From the IMG/VR virus record IMGVR_UViG_3300021068_000001, positions 62,001 to 126,000 of that record: a stretch of DNA of 64,000 bases. The stretch is one strand, 5' to 3'. Position numbers and translations under genes: made by a program. Under the pieces are notes generated by a model. The model was not told the DNA's origin. It did no database searches and worked only from the letters and a program-made list of their open reading frames with translations. Shown here piece by piece: positions 49,650 through 58,326 of this stretch (position 1 is its first letter; each line of letters begins with the position of its first letter). Origin of the DNA: a virus.

Positions 49650-50528
49650 CTATGCTGGCAAAGGATTCTTTTCTAAATCCTCAACTCTTGGAAGCCTTCC
49701 AATTAATGTAAATCTTGTTCCTCTTTCATCATTAATTTCATCTTCTATAAGTATTTCGCAATCTAAAGGTATTTGTGTTTTAAATTCTTTTACATTGTTT
49801 ACACAATTTATATGAGTATCAATATTGAACATATCATTTGATTGGAACGCAAAATGAGCAGTCTTTTTCATTCTTGTCCACCATGGAACTTTACGTGTAA
49901 CTGGTACACCAAATTTAGAATCAAAGTATAGGGATTTAGGTCCTGGAGGTCCCCATTCAGACATTGGTCTCATATGTTCACAAGCGGTGTTAATGAAGAT
50001 ATCAGCATTTGTATATTCTTGTCTAAATTTTTCAAATACATCATCCGCAATAAAATTTACATTTGGGTAATCCATAAACAATCTATTTTTAGCTACATTT
50101 ATTACTCTCTCGTCCATATCTATTGCTGTTATTTTTTTAACTCTAGGTGCTAATGCAGGGACTAGAATGCTTCCAAACCAACAACCAAATATAACTATTT
50201 CTGTTTGCTCGTTAATTAATCCAAATTCGTCAAGGTGATTTATGATATTAAATTTTGCGTTAACTTGTGGTGTACTGAAAGAATCTAAAAGACTATATTC
50301 TATATCTGGTTCTTTTTTTATAGTTTGTAATACGTTGTCAAGCAATCTATAATCAATGCCGTCATTTGTTGCCTTTAATATATTGTGTAAGAAACCAAAT
50401 TGGTCATCCTCTTTTATTGCATATAATATATCATCAAGTGTTCTATAGTTTATATTTTTATTTTGCAAATCTATAATATTTTTAAAAAATTTCAAATTTT
50501 CTCGTTCTATCATTTTCTTATAATCCAA
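49650..50528 (-). CDS. SAM-dependent methyltransferase
   Basis: The class I methyltransferase motif I is IVIFGCWFGS (111-120), with the acidic AIDMDE at 135-140 for the ribose. A repeated unit occupies residues 28-84: YRTLDDILYAIKEDD and YRLLDNVLQTIKKEP, two helical repeats. The middle NTACEHMRPMSEW may be catalytic. Overlaps the carbamoyltransferase gene by 19 bases. Probably methylates a sugar of the island's glycan. Confidence 0.7.
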   Translation of the reverse strand: MDYKKMIERENLKFFKNIIDLQNKNINYRTLDDILYAIKEDDQFGFLHNILKATNDGIDYRLLDNVLQTIKKEPDIEYSLLDSFSTPQVNAKFNIINHLDEFGLINEQTEIVIFGCWFGSILVPALAPRVKKITAIDMDERVINVAKNRLFMDYPNVNFIADDVFEKFRQEYTNADIFINTACEHMRPMSEWGPPGPKSLYFDSKFGVPVTRKVPWWTRMKKTAHFAFQSNDMFNIDTHINCVNNVKEFKTQIPLDCEILIEDEINDERGTRFTLIGRLPRVEDLEKNPLPA

Positions 50529-52024
50529 TCATTTATTATTAATATATCCAAATCAGTTCTTCTAAAGGTTCTTAAAGCGTGTTGTGGTGTTTCTACAATT
50601 GGTTCCTGACAATTGAAACTTGTATTTAACAACATCGGTATGCCTGTTATCTTATAAAACTCATTCACTATATTATAAAACTTTTTGTTATCTTTTATAT
50701 TTATAGTCTGTATTCTAGCCGTATTATCAACGTGAGTAATCCCTGGCACTTTATCAGTTTTAACTTGACATATACGTGACATATAAGGACTAGGTCCTCC
50801 TCTTGTATCAAAATATTCTTGGTAATGTTCTTCTAATACAACAGGTGCAAACGGTCTAAAATCTTCTCTCTTTTTTACTGTATGATTAATAATATCTTTA
50901 ATATCAGGATTGCGTGGGTCTGCTAATATGCTTCTATTACCTAATGCTCTATTACCACTTTCTGATTTACCTTGAAACCAACCTACAATTTTTCCATCAG
51001 CAATTGCTTGTGCCACTTCTTTGTAATCTGCTTTTTCTTCACCTAGGTAATTATATTCTCTACCAGCATATGTGTTTGTTTTGTGTATATTATTATTTAA
51101 AGTAAAGTCAGCGTGTTGATATGTTCCTATTGCTTGTCCTTCATCACCTACAGCAGGTGGTATGAAAACACTTTTATAATGTTTAGTAAATTCTTCGTTC
51201 ATATATCCATTGTAAGCAACGCCACCTGCAATACATAAGTTATCACAAGTCTTTAATGGGTACACATATTTTTTAATTTTATCAATTGTAAATTTTTGAA
51301 GTGTGTATGCTAGGTCATCCATGCCGTGTGTTTCAACATCAATTTTTTTAAACTCTTTATATTTTCTTTCTAATACAGGTCCGTCCATTATGATTTCAAA
51401 CGCATTATAATAATAACTACTATACTTACCATATCCAACTTTACCCATAAGTTTACTTGCACCAAGTGTACCAAAACCTGTAAGATTAGACATATGGTTC
51501 CATAACCAACCAAGAGGTAGTACATCTGATAAGTCTATTAAATTTTGATCTTTGTCAAAGAATACACATCTAAATTTTGATCCTATACCATCAATTGCTA
51601 GTATATCTGATTGTTTAAAACCAGAGTTTATAAATGCGTAAGCAGCGTGTGATTGATGATGGTCTATAAAGTAGATATTATCTTTGTAATAATAATCCCA
51701 TAATTTTTTAGGGTCGTAATTAAATATTTCATCATGGCCTTTTAAAACTGTTTTTAGTAATTCATCTTTTGATTTTCTTACACCACCATAAGTATATGTC
51801 CAAGCTAGAATACCATCATCAGGTTTTTTAAAATATCTTTCAGTAAACTCATCATTTAATCTATAGTCGCCAGGATCCAATATGTCTGATTGATGAGCAT
51901 ATGCCTCGGCTCTATATGGTAAGTTGTGTTTAAATCTTGTTTGTCTTTCTGCTTGATAATGATATGCACCATCATAGGTATTGTGGTCGTGTAAATTTAA
52001 TGCTACGGAATATATTTTACTCAT
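50510..52024 (-). CDS. NodU/CmcH-family carbamoyltransferase
   Basis: Carbamoyltransferase that puts a carbamoyl group on a sugar or antibiotic hydroxyl. The N-terminal Kae1-like domain has the metal-binding DHHQSHAAYAF at 121-131 and ILAIDGIGSKF. The C-terminal domain has FQGKSESGNRALGNRSILADPR, REDFRPFAPVVLEEH and LLNTSFNCQEPIVETP, all family signatures. 504 residues, slightly short but complete. Known in some T4-like cyanophages. Likely acts on a sugar made by the surrounding genes. Confidence 0.9.
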   Translation of the reverse strand: MSKIYSVALNLHDHNTYDGAYHYQAERQTRFKHNLPYRAEAYAHQSDILDPGDYRLNDEFTERYFKKPDDGILAWTYTYGGVRKSKDELLKTVLKGHDEIFNYDPKKLWDYYYKDNIYFIDHHQSHAAYAFINSGFKQSDILAIDGIGSKFRCVFFDKDQNLIDLSDVLPLGWLWNHMSNLTGFGTLGASKLMGKVGYGKYSSYYYNAFEIIMDGPVLERKYKEFKKIDVETHGMDDLAYTLQKFTIDKIKKYVYPLKTCDNLCIAGGVAYNGYMNEEFTKHYKSVFIPPAVGDEGQAIGTYQHADFTLNNNIHKTNTYAGREYNYLGEEKADYKEVAQAIADGKIVGWFQGKSESGNRALGNRSILADPRNPDIKDIINHTVKKREDFRPFAPVVLEEHYQEYFDTRGGPSPYMSRICQVKTDKVPGITHVDNTARIQTINIKDNKKFYNIVNEFYKITGIPMLLNTSFNCQEPIVETPQHALRTFRRTDLDILIINDWIIRK

Positions 52025-52856
52025 TTAATACACTCCCATATTTTGATATAGGAAAATGACCTTTAGGGTTAACATATTCCATACAACTTTTACAATAACT
52101 CTCATATTTAAATAATCTATAATTCATCATTTTGTCAACGTTCTCCTGTGTAATTTCAAAATTTTTAGATACTATTAAATTATTAGCAAACTTTTTGCTA
52201 CAATGTACTATGTGTCTTTTCTCAAAATCTATAACTGGCACCATAGGGAAAGCTGCACACATTTTTCTATCTATCTCGGCTGATTGTTCATCAATAACTT
52301 CTTTCATATTATCTTTGTTAGGCGTTCTACCATTAAAGGTTTTAAACATTGTGTTGTTATGACTTATTGCTTTTATATCTTCGGGAAAGTTATCTTTGTA
52401 TTTAAAATAGTTAGGTGTTTTAACAACTAGATTGTAATTGTTAAAATTATTCTCTGGTAACCAAGGAAAATTACCTAACTTCTCAATTCTGTCTTCATAA
52501 AAATCTTCTGTTGAGTGTTCTACATAAAGTATATCTTTATCTTCTAGTATTTCAGGATATCTTTTTCTAACAAAAGAGTTTGATAATACTGAACAAACAA
52601 AATTAGGATACTTTTTAATTTCATTAATAACATCTCTTAAATTTTTAATTAGACCTGGCTCACCACCTAATAGACAAACACGAATTTTATATTTCCTTAA
52701 CTTCTCTAAAGTACTCTTTAGAAAATCCATATCAACAGTTAAGTTTCTCATCTCTAAAGTATAACTTGTACAATAATGGCAAGATTTATTACACGACATA
52801 GATAGGAAGAAGTCTATGGCTAAATAATCTTGTTGTATTTCTTTTAAATTTTTCAT
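52017..52856 (-). CDS. radical SAM enzyme
   Basis: CxxxCxxC signature with C22, C26 and C29 (SMSCNKSCHYC), then CLLGGEPGL for the GGEP motif. The C-terminal part carries C...C...CxxC (AAFPMVP, HCSKK, SYCKSCMEYV), perhaps a second cluster of SPASM/twitch type. Unlike the radical SAM proteins at 24 and 55 kb, it seems to contain its own auxiliary Cys. Sits between the carbamoyltransferase and aminotransferase genes. Substrate unknown. Confidence 0.85.
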   Translation of the reverse strand: MKNLKEIQQDYLAIDFFLSMSCNKSCHYCTSYTLEMRNLTVDMDFLKSTLEKLRKYKIRVCLLGGEPGLIKNLRDVINEIKKYPNFVCSVLSNSFVRKRYPEILEDKDILYVEHSTEDFYEDRIEKLGNFPWLPENNFNNYNLVVKTPNYFKYKDNFPEDIKAISHNNTMFKTFNGRTPNKDNMKEVIDEQSAEIDRKMCAAFPMVPVIDFEKRHIVHCSKKFANNLIVSKNFEITQENVDKMMNYRLFKYESYCKSCMEYVNPKGHFPISKYGSVLNE

Positions 52857-53173
52857 CTATTATCAAATTTGTTAAAGAACAGTTTATTAAATGCTATTAA
52901 CAACTTCTCTTTAGGTCTACTTTTAAAATTGGTTTTTTTGAAAAGATAATCAGACCTTTCGTAACATTTTTCTATAATATATTCATAAATGTCCTCATTT
53001 TCTTTTTCAGTAAGTGACCTGTCTATAACTAATTTATCTCCAAATATAAATTGCATTCTTTTAACAAACTGGATTAATCTGTATGGAATATCATCTGTTA
53101 TATCAACCATATTATTAGTATCATCAACATAACAAAAATTAGTTCCTTTTGGACTTACAATTATCTCATTCAT
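52853..53173 (-). CDS. hypothetical protein, 106 aa
   Basis: Soluble, mixed-charge protein ending in a Lys/Phe-rich helix. ATGA overlaps with both neighbours. A sigma70-like promoter lies just upstream (53180-53207), so it may start an internal transcript. Not recognised. Confidence 0.55.
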   Translation of the reverse strand: MNEIIVSPKGTNFCYVDDTNNMVDITDDIPYRLIQFVKRMQFIFGDKLVIDRSLTEKENEDIYEYIIEKCYERSDYLFKKTNFKSRPKEKLLIAFNKLFFNKFDNR

Positions 53174-54264
53174 ATTGTCATTATAATTATATCACATATC
53201 TTATCAACTTCATCATCTGTTACGTATGGATGAATTGGTAAAGATAAAATAGTTTCGGTTACTTTTTTACAATTTATACAATCGTCTTTTCTATGTATAA
53301 TGGATTTATACATTTCATTTTCAGATATAGGTTTGTTGTAATGTACATCTGCTTTCAATCTTTCTTTTAATAAATCTCTTGTTTTTTTGTCTTTTAATCT
53401 TATAACATATTTGTGATAGTTATGATTAAGACCGTTCGTTCTTGGTTGTATAATTACAGGCAATTGTTTTAAATTGTTATCATATCTTATTGCAACATTT
53501 AAACGACTATCTTGCCATTCATCCATCTTCTTTAATCTAAAGTTTATAAACTCAGCATTGAATAATAACATTTTAGAATTATATCCTAACACTTCATTGT
53601 TTCCGTGTCTTCTTAATTTTCTTACTAAATTTGCTTGTTCTTTATTGTCTGTTAAAAAAGCACCACCGCCTGCAATACCAGCTACAGGTTTATTTGCATT
53701 GAAACTTATAGCGCTTACGTCTCCAATTGTACCTGCCTTAATACCATTAAAACTAGAACCTAATGATTGACAAGCGTCCTCTATAAATGCAATATTCTTT
53801 TCTCTACAAAATTCTAATATCTCAAATGTCTCCGACATACTTCCAAACAAGTGTGGATATATAATTGCTTTTACTTTTGGAGACCACATTTTTTTAATAC
53901 TCTCTAAAGACATATGGTAAGTATCTGGATCAATATCACAAAATACAGGTGTTGCACCTACCATAGTGATACAAGAAGCAGTTGATATCCAGGAGAAGTT
54001 AGTTGTTAATACTTCATCACCAGGTTTAATTCCTATACCATCTTTAATACCTAAACTAATTAAAGCAAAATGTAATGCGTCTGTTCCACTACCTACAGCA
54101 ACAGCATATTTTCTATCGGTTACTCCATATAATGAATGTAAAATACTCTTTTCTAAAAACTCTATATTTCTTTCTTGTTCTTTTTGCATAACTCTATCAA
54201 AAAGTTTTAAGTATTCTTCTTTGTTTTCTAAATATTCTCTACCCCAACCTGTGTAGTCTGTCAT
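53170..54264 (-). CDS. DegT/DnrJ/EryC1 sugar aminotransferase
   Basis: PLP-dependent transaminase making amino sugars from keto nucleotide sugars. GSGTDALHFAL at 58-68 binds the cofactor phosphate, DEVLTTNFSWISTA follows, EDACQSLGSSFNG at 162-174 holds the ring-binding Asp, and SFNANKPVAG has the Schiff-base lysine K192. The C-terminus has the NYHKYVIRL strand. 364 residues, normal. Supplies an amino sugar to the glycan pathway here. Confidence 0.9.
   Translation of the reverse strand: MTDYTGWGREYLENKEEYLKLFDRVMQKEQERNIEFLEKSILHSLYGVTDRKYAVAVGSGTDALHFALISLGIKDGIGIKPGDEVLTTNFSWISTASCITMVGATPVFCDIDPDTYHMSLESIKKMWSPKVKAIIYPHLFGSMSETFEILEFCREKNIAFIEDACQSLGSSFNGIKAGTIGDVSAISFNANKPVAGIAGGGAFLTDNKEQANLVRKLRRHGNNEVLGYNSKMLLFNAEFINFRLKKMDEWQDSRLNVAIRYDNNLKQLPVIIQPRTNGLNHNYHKYVIRLKDKKTRDLLKERLKADVHYNKPISENEMYKSIIHRKDDCINCKKVTETILSLPIHPYVTDDEVDKICDIIIMTI
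53180..53207 (-). promoter_or_regulatory. sigma70-like promoter, minus strand
   Basis: TTGATA (53202-53207), 16-base spacer, TATAAT (53180-53185), inside the end of the aminotransferase gene and reading toward 53173. Confidence 0.4.
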
Positions 54265-55124
54265 ATATAAACTCCTATTTTGTTCATACCTTTACTATAT
54301 CCTAATTTGTCAAATATAAATTGTGCTATTTGTTCTTGCCCTTTTGCGTTTGGATGTAAATCTAATTTAGATATTCTTTCAACACCGATCCAATCATCTG
54401 ATAAAGCAAAAGCATTTACTTCTAAATCTTTTTCTGTAGGCCAACCTAGGAAGTTACTATTAATTTTATTGTAATAAGGATTCTCTACCATTTGCTTTCT
54501 TAACTTTTTTGCGGATTCGTGTTTGTAAGCCATCTCTACTGTTGTTAGTTGATCGTTTGTATTTGGGATTCCCAAATCCCAACCAACGTGCTCTTGTTCT
54601 TTTTGCCAATTTTTGTGCTTAAAATGGTATTGTTTTTGATGGAGATGTCCTGCCCTTTCAATCGCTATCTGTTCCCATATATAACCTCTATATAAATTTA
54701 ATATTTGGACTTGTCTATATGGCACTTTAAGATTTTCACAAACATTTTGAAAACTATAATAATATCTTATACTTCTATCTACCCAATATTCAATACAACC
54801 TTTAACATCTGTACTATCATTAGTCCAATATCTATTGTTAGTGATTCTGGTTGAGAGTTGGTAGTCACGTCTAGGTGCTGTTGTCCAAGCAGGAAGAACT
54901 AGCCCTATCCTATTTGTATTAAGTGTTTGTATTTTATCTATTAGTGAACTGTAAATATATTCTTGTCCTGCACCAGACTTACATAGATTGATACATTCCA
55001 TATTTACTTTTTCAGCCAATATTTCAGGCCACTTTGGCCAGTCACAATCCATATCAGGATGTGAAGCAGACGTCCAATTAACATCACCCCAACTACAACC
55101 ACTTACTAATAATATATCTTTCAT
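54261..55124 (-). CDS. SGNH hydrolase-like protein
   Basis: SGNH/GDSL-like esterase or acyltransferase fold. Block I is LLVSGCSWGD (Ser 11 in place of the Ser in GDS), block II is NLCKSGAGQEYIYSSL with the oxyanion Gly, and block V is KLDLHPNAKGQEQIA with the D-x-H pair. 287 residues, cytoplasmic. Such proteins deacetylate or acylate sugars; here it sits between the aminotransferase and a SPASM gene. Confidence 0.7.
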   Translation of the reverse strand: MKDILLVSGCSWGDVNWTSASHPDMDCDWPKWPEILAEKVNMECINLCKSGAGQEYIYSSLIDKIQTLNTNRIGLVLPAWTTAPRRDYQLSTRITNNRYWTNDSTDVKGCIEYWVDRSIRYYYSFQNVCENLKVPYRQVQILNLYRGYIWEQIAIERAGHLHQKQYHFKHKNWQKEQEHVGWDLGIPNTNDQLTTVEMAYKHESAKKLRKQMVENPYYNKINSNFLGWPTEKDLEVNAFALSDDWIGVERISKLDLHPNAKGQEQIAQFIFDKLGYSKGMNKIGVYI

Positions 55125-55125
55125 A

Positions 55126-55485
55126 CTAAACTTCTTCCTTGATTATAGACTTACCTTCCTCATCAAAGTGATGGTTTATTTTTACTTTATCTTTGCCTCT
55201 ATTTAAACAATGATACAAACAGTTATGAGGAATTTTTGAGTGGTCACCCTTCTCACCTTCTCTCATTAGTTTTTCAAAACCTCTCCATTCATCTGACAAT
55301 AATATTTCATCTATAGATTCAACTTCACTTACTTTACTAACTTTTAACATCTTTTGAAATAAAGGTGTACTTAAAGTATATTCTTGGTCACAATAACAAC
55401 AAGGTAATAAATGGCCTCTATTATTCATGGCCACTTGCATTTTACCATTTAAACATTTTGCAACAAACTTACCTTTCTTTGTCAT
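55126..55485 (-). CDS. stand-alone SPASM-like protein, copy 3
   Basis: 119 residues with Cys at 11, 29, 30, 32, 89 and 93: AKCLNGK, RGHLLPCCYC, NCLYHCL. It has the same plan as the two SPASM-like proteins at 24.6-25.2 kb (an RG/DG turn before LPCC, then S.EW at about 64-67). Directly follows, and overlaps by 17 bases, a paralogous radical SAM gene. So the split radical SAM + SPASM pair occurs twice in this genome. Confidence 0.65.
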   Translation of the reverse strand: MTKKGKFVAKCLNGKMQVAMNNRGHLLPCCYCDQEYTLSTPLFQKMLKVSKVSEVESIDEILLSDEWRGFEKLMREGEKGDHSKIPHNCLYHCLNRGKDKVKINHHFDEEGKSIIKEEV

Positions 55486-56152
55486 CTCTTACGTATCCTT
55501 GGTATGCTAAATTATATTCTTTCTTTGTAGGTCTCAATGGATCACTTTCATTCTTCCACCTTGATGAGTGTAACACTATAAACATTAGACCAAAATCTTT
55601 TGCCATCTGTTTAGCAATGTCTAAATGATTTTCATTATAACTAAACACTATGTACTGCCACGATGGTGTTTTTTCTAAATGTTTTTTTGCCTCTAACATA
55701 ACTCTAAAGAGTTTGTTACCATCTTGGTTTATTCTATACAAATTACTTTCTTCAGGTAGTCCATCAATTCCAAATATCCATTTTGCTTTAGGGTGTGCTT
55801 TAAATGCTTTTACGTACCACCTTTCAGGCTTTTGAGATGAGGCATTATGTATTGCAACATCTATATTTTTTTTATAAAGATAGTCTAATATTTCTACAAA
55901 TTTAGGATGGTGTACAGGATCAGATAATTGACCACAGAAATTAAATGAAGTAAAATGATCTGATAACTTTCTTATTTCGTCCATAGTAGCATCTCTTCCG
56001 TACACTTTTCTTCCTTTAAGTGTAAAGTTGGTTTGTCTTTGACATCTCATACATTGTAAAGGACATCTATTGCTTATATCAATATTTATTCCTCTAGTTG
56101 GACGCCTAAAAAACGAAATAGGACTTGTATCTGTTATAATTTCTCTATCCAT
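55469..56152 (-). CDS. radical SAM enzyme (paralogue of 24 kb gene)
   Basis: C30, C34 and C37 form CxxxCxxC (NRCPLQCMRC). Shared with the protein at 23796-24566: FCGQLSDPVHHPKF, GIDGLPEESNLYRI and WQYIVFSYNE. At 227 residues it lacks its own SPASM region, which is supplied by the next gene. Its place within glycan genes suggests a sugar or lipid-linked substrate, unlike the 24 kb locus. Confidence 0.85.
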   Translation of the reverse strand: MDREIITDTSPISFFRRPTRGINIDISNRCPLQCMRCQRQTNFTLKGRKVYGRDATMDEIRKLSDHFTSFNFCGQLSDPVHHPKFVEILDYLYKKNIDVAIHNASSQKPERWYVKAFKAHPKAKWIFGIDGLPEESNLYRINQDGNKLFRVMLEAKKHLEKTPSWQYIVFSYNENHLDIAKQMAKDFGLMFIVLHSSRWKNESDPLRPTKKEYNLAYQGYVRDDKER

Positions 56153-57009
56153 GCTAATAAATTTTTTACTTTGTCTTTGTTACGATTATCTGTTAAGCAC
56201 CACGCAGGTCTTTTCCAATAGATAGGACCACCATCTTTAAAGGATTTATCTCTTAAATAAATGACTTCTTTTCCTAACCATTTGCATTCTTGTATAATTC
56301 TAGGTGCAGGATCAAAATTAGGTTTAGTATAAACATATGTATCAAACAGACCTAATAAGTTTTTCACAGGAACAAAAACGTGATTACGTTTTTCATTTAT
56401 ATATTTGTCTTTGTATGCTAGAATACCGTGTGAAGGATAGTCTTTGATATGTTTTTCAACCTCTCTATAATATGTTCTATTTGTTCCTAGAAATAGATAT
56501 TTAAATTTTATATCATCTACTACAGGTTTGTATATACTAAAGTTAATTATTTTTTCAAATTGTTCACCAACACCATTTACATATACTTCGTGGTCACATA
56601 AATTGACAACTTGCTTTGGTTTAAAATGTTCAAGTGCTAAAGGATATTCCTTTGGATGATTTTCTGAATATACAGAAATAAGTTTACCACCAAACACCTG
56701 ATGTAGTGTTAATTTTTGTTCTTCACTATAAGTATTATAATCCAAGTATGCTAAAGTAATTTGACTTCTACCCATAATCAATGTTATGTCATTTGAGTGA
56801 GAAATAAAATTATTAAATATAACATTTTCGTACTTGGAATACGACTCATAAATGGCGTCTATATAGTCCTGCTCTGTATGTTTTTTATTGGGTATGATTA
56901 TAAGTTTTGCATTTATGCCTTGGTCGTTGAGATAACAACAATGTTCGTAACTATAATGAAACAGTCCGTCACCAGGCTTACTTGTACATACTAAATTAAC
57001 ATTTTTCAT
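56134..57009 (-). CDS. GT-B-like glycosyltransferase
   Basis: 291 residues. The C-terminal half has the donor-binding style of GT-B/GT4-type enzymes: FDPAPRIIQECKWLGKEVIYL (the E in RIIQE would be the phosphate/ribose-binding Glu), and YLFLGTNRTYY for the central Rossmann strand. First gene of the minus-strand glycan operon, behind a sigma70 promoter. Confidence 0.6.
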   Translation of the reverse strand: MKNVNLVCTSKPGDGLFHYSYEHCCYLNDQGINAKLIIIPNKKHTEQDYIDAIYESYSKYENVIFNNFISHSNDITLIMGRSQITLAYLDYNTYSEEQKLTLHQVFGGKLISVYSENHPKEYPLALEHFKPKQVVNLCDHEVYVNGVGEQFEKIINFSIYKPVVDDIKFKYLFLGTNRTYYREVEKHIKDYPSHGILAYKDKYINEKRNHVFVPVKNLLGLFDTYVYTKPNFDPAPRIIQECKWLGKEVIYLRDKSFKDGGPIYWKRPAWCLTDNRNKDKVKNLLAWIEKL

Positions 57010-57014
57010 AACTC

Positions 57015-57043
57015 ATTATAACATATTTATGTATAAATATCAA
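57015..57043 (-). promoter_or_regulatory. sigma70 promoter of the glycan operon
   Basis: On the minus strand: TTGATA (57038-57043), 17-base spacer, TATAAT (57015-57020), six bases before the ATG at 57009. The spacer holds a minus-strand CATAAATA (57024-57031), so one site may serve both early and late polymerase. Confidence 0.6.
57032..57039 (+). promoter_or_regulatory. T4-type late promoter (TATAAATA)
   Basis: Exact TATAAATA on the plus strand, 51 bases before the ATG at 57090, inside the divergent promoter region of the glycan operon. Confidence 0.5.
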
Positions 57044-57089
57044 TAGAGCACTTATAAGTTATGCCAGATAATTTGACAAAGGAGTTGAA

Positions 57090-57434
57090 ATGAGTTGTTT
57101 AGAAATACTAGTAGCAATCACATTACATTTAGGCCTAGAAGGCGATTATAATAACATCCATCCACACGGTAGATGTACGATAGATAATTGGATTTCTGGT
57201 GCATATTATAATAGTGAGGAAAATGTTAGTTTATATGTTGGTAAAAAAATACCTAATGTAGATTATAATTGGGATTTAGAAATAGGTTTAGTTACAGGTT
57301 ATAGTGGTGCTAAAGTTGCACCAATGATACGATACATTAATGATGGATGGTTTGTTGCACCTTCTTATGAAACGACACACGGTGGTAATATAGGAGTAAC
57401 ATTAGGTTATGAATTTAAGTTGGGTGGTCATTAA
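57090..57434 (+). CDS. beta-strand-rich phage protein, 114 aa
   Basis: Alternating polar/hydrophobic strands with aromatic ends: WISGAYYNSEENVSLYVGKK, WDLEIGLVTGYSG, PMIRYINDGWFVAPSYE, GGNIGVTLGYEF. This is a small beta-barrel pattern reminiscent of outer-membrane proteins, and of a protein family I recall from several phages. The N-terminal hydrophobic stretch (EILVAITLHLG) is a poor signal peptide. May alter the host surface; unproven. Confidence 0.5.
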   Translation: MSCLEILVAITLHLGLEGDYNNIHPHGRCTIDNWISGAYYNSEENVSLYVGKKIPNVDYNWDLEIGLVTGYSGAKVAPMIRYINDGWFVAPSYETTHGGNIGVTLGYEFKLGGH

Positions 57435-57676
57435 TGAAAGTGAGAGATGAGATATTAACAATATTAATGGAAGAGTGTGCTGAAACTAGTATTGAGTGTA
57501 GTAAGGTGATCCGTTTTAATATTGATAATACAGAAAGACTTGAAAAAGAATTAGGTGATGTGTTAATGATGGTAGAAATATTATCTGAAAATAAAATAGT
57601 ATCAATGCAACGCATAAGAGAAGCATCCCAACAGAAAAGAGAAAAACTTAAAACTTGGAGTAAGATACCTTTATGA
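57434..57676 (+). CDS. mazG-like: MazG-like nucleotide pyrophosphohydrolase
   Basis: 80 residues, the minimal all-alpha NTP-PPase. Metal ligands: EECAE at 13-17 and ELGDV at 39-43 (EExxE...ExxD). MazG-like enzymes hydrolyse NTPs or ppGpp-like compounds and are common in marine T4-like phages. One-base overlap with the previous gene, four with the next. Confidence 0.8.
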   Translation: MKVRDEILTILMEECAETSIECSKVIRFNIDNTERLEKELGDVLMMVEILSENKIVSMQRIREASQQKREKLKTWSKIPL

Positions 57677-58326
57677 GTACTGAAACAAGAAGTAACAAAG
57701 CACTTCAAAGACTTTCGTTTATGGGTGATTGGTTACAAATGAAACAACGTATTGATACAAGACAAATAATGAAAGACCTTGAGCCTTATAAAGAGGATTG
57801 GAAACCTTACAATTTAAGAAACTCAAACAATAGGTGGGGATTAAGTATTACTAGTTTAGATGGTGGTTTAAGTGGCGTACCTGATTTAGATAGTTTACTA
57901 CAATATAATAAATTAAATAAAACTAATATTACAAATCATCATATAAAAAAATACACCGAAGTATATAAGAACTCGGAAGAACTACAGAAACTTATCGCAC
58001 CTTGGAAAGATTGGTTAGGTAGATGTCATTTTCTAAAACTAAACACAGGTGGATATTTTCCTGAACATTATGATATAAACAAAATAGAATATGGTTTTGA
58101 TGAAATAAGATTAATTGCTTTTATTAATAACTGTAATAAAAAAGATTTAAAATTTATCTATGAGGATACAGTTAGAGATGTAGAAGATGGCACGTTATAT
58201 TATTTTAACGCAAATAAAAGACATTCAGTCTTTAGTACTTCAGACGATATAATAATGGTAGTTTTTTGTATGAAGTTTGATGACACATTGTTTGAAAAAT
58301 TAATAGAAGAATATAGGTTTGCATAA
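57673..58326 (+). CDS. aspartyl/asparaginyl hydroxylase-like oxygenase
   Basis: 217 residues with an HxD...H iron facial triad: FPEHYD (H132, D134) and NKRHSV (H184). The strand between has FINNCNKKDLKF, and a GTLYYFNA turn comes before the distal His, as in 2-oxoglutarate-dependent beta-hydroxylases. The 2OG-binding Arg is not obvious. First of four such proteins in the operon. Confidence 0.65.
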   Translation: MSTETRSNKALQRLSFMGDWLQMKQRIDTRQIMKDLEPYKEDWKPYNLRNSNNRWGLSITSLDGGLSGVPDLDSLLQYNKLNKTNITNHHIKKYTEVYKNSEELQKLIAPWKDWLGRCHFLKLNTGGYFPEHYDINKIEYGFDEIRLIAFINNCNKKDLKFIYEDTVRDVEDGTLYYFNANKRHSVFSTSDDIIMVVFCMKFDDTLFEKLIEEYRFA

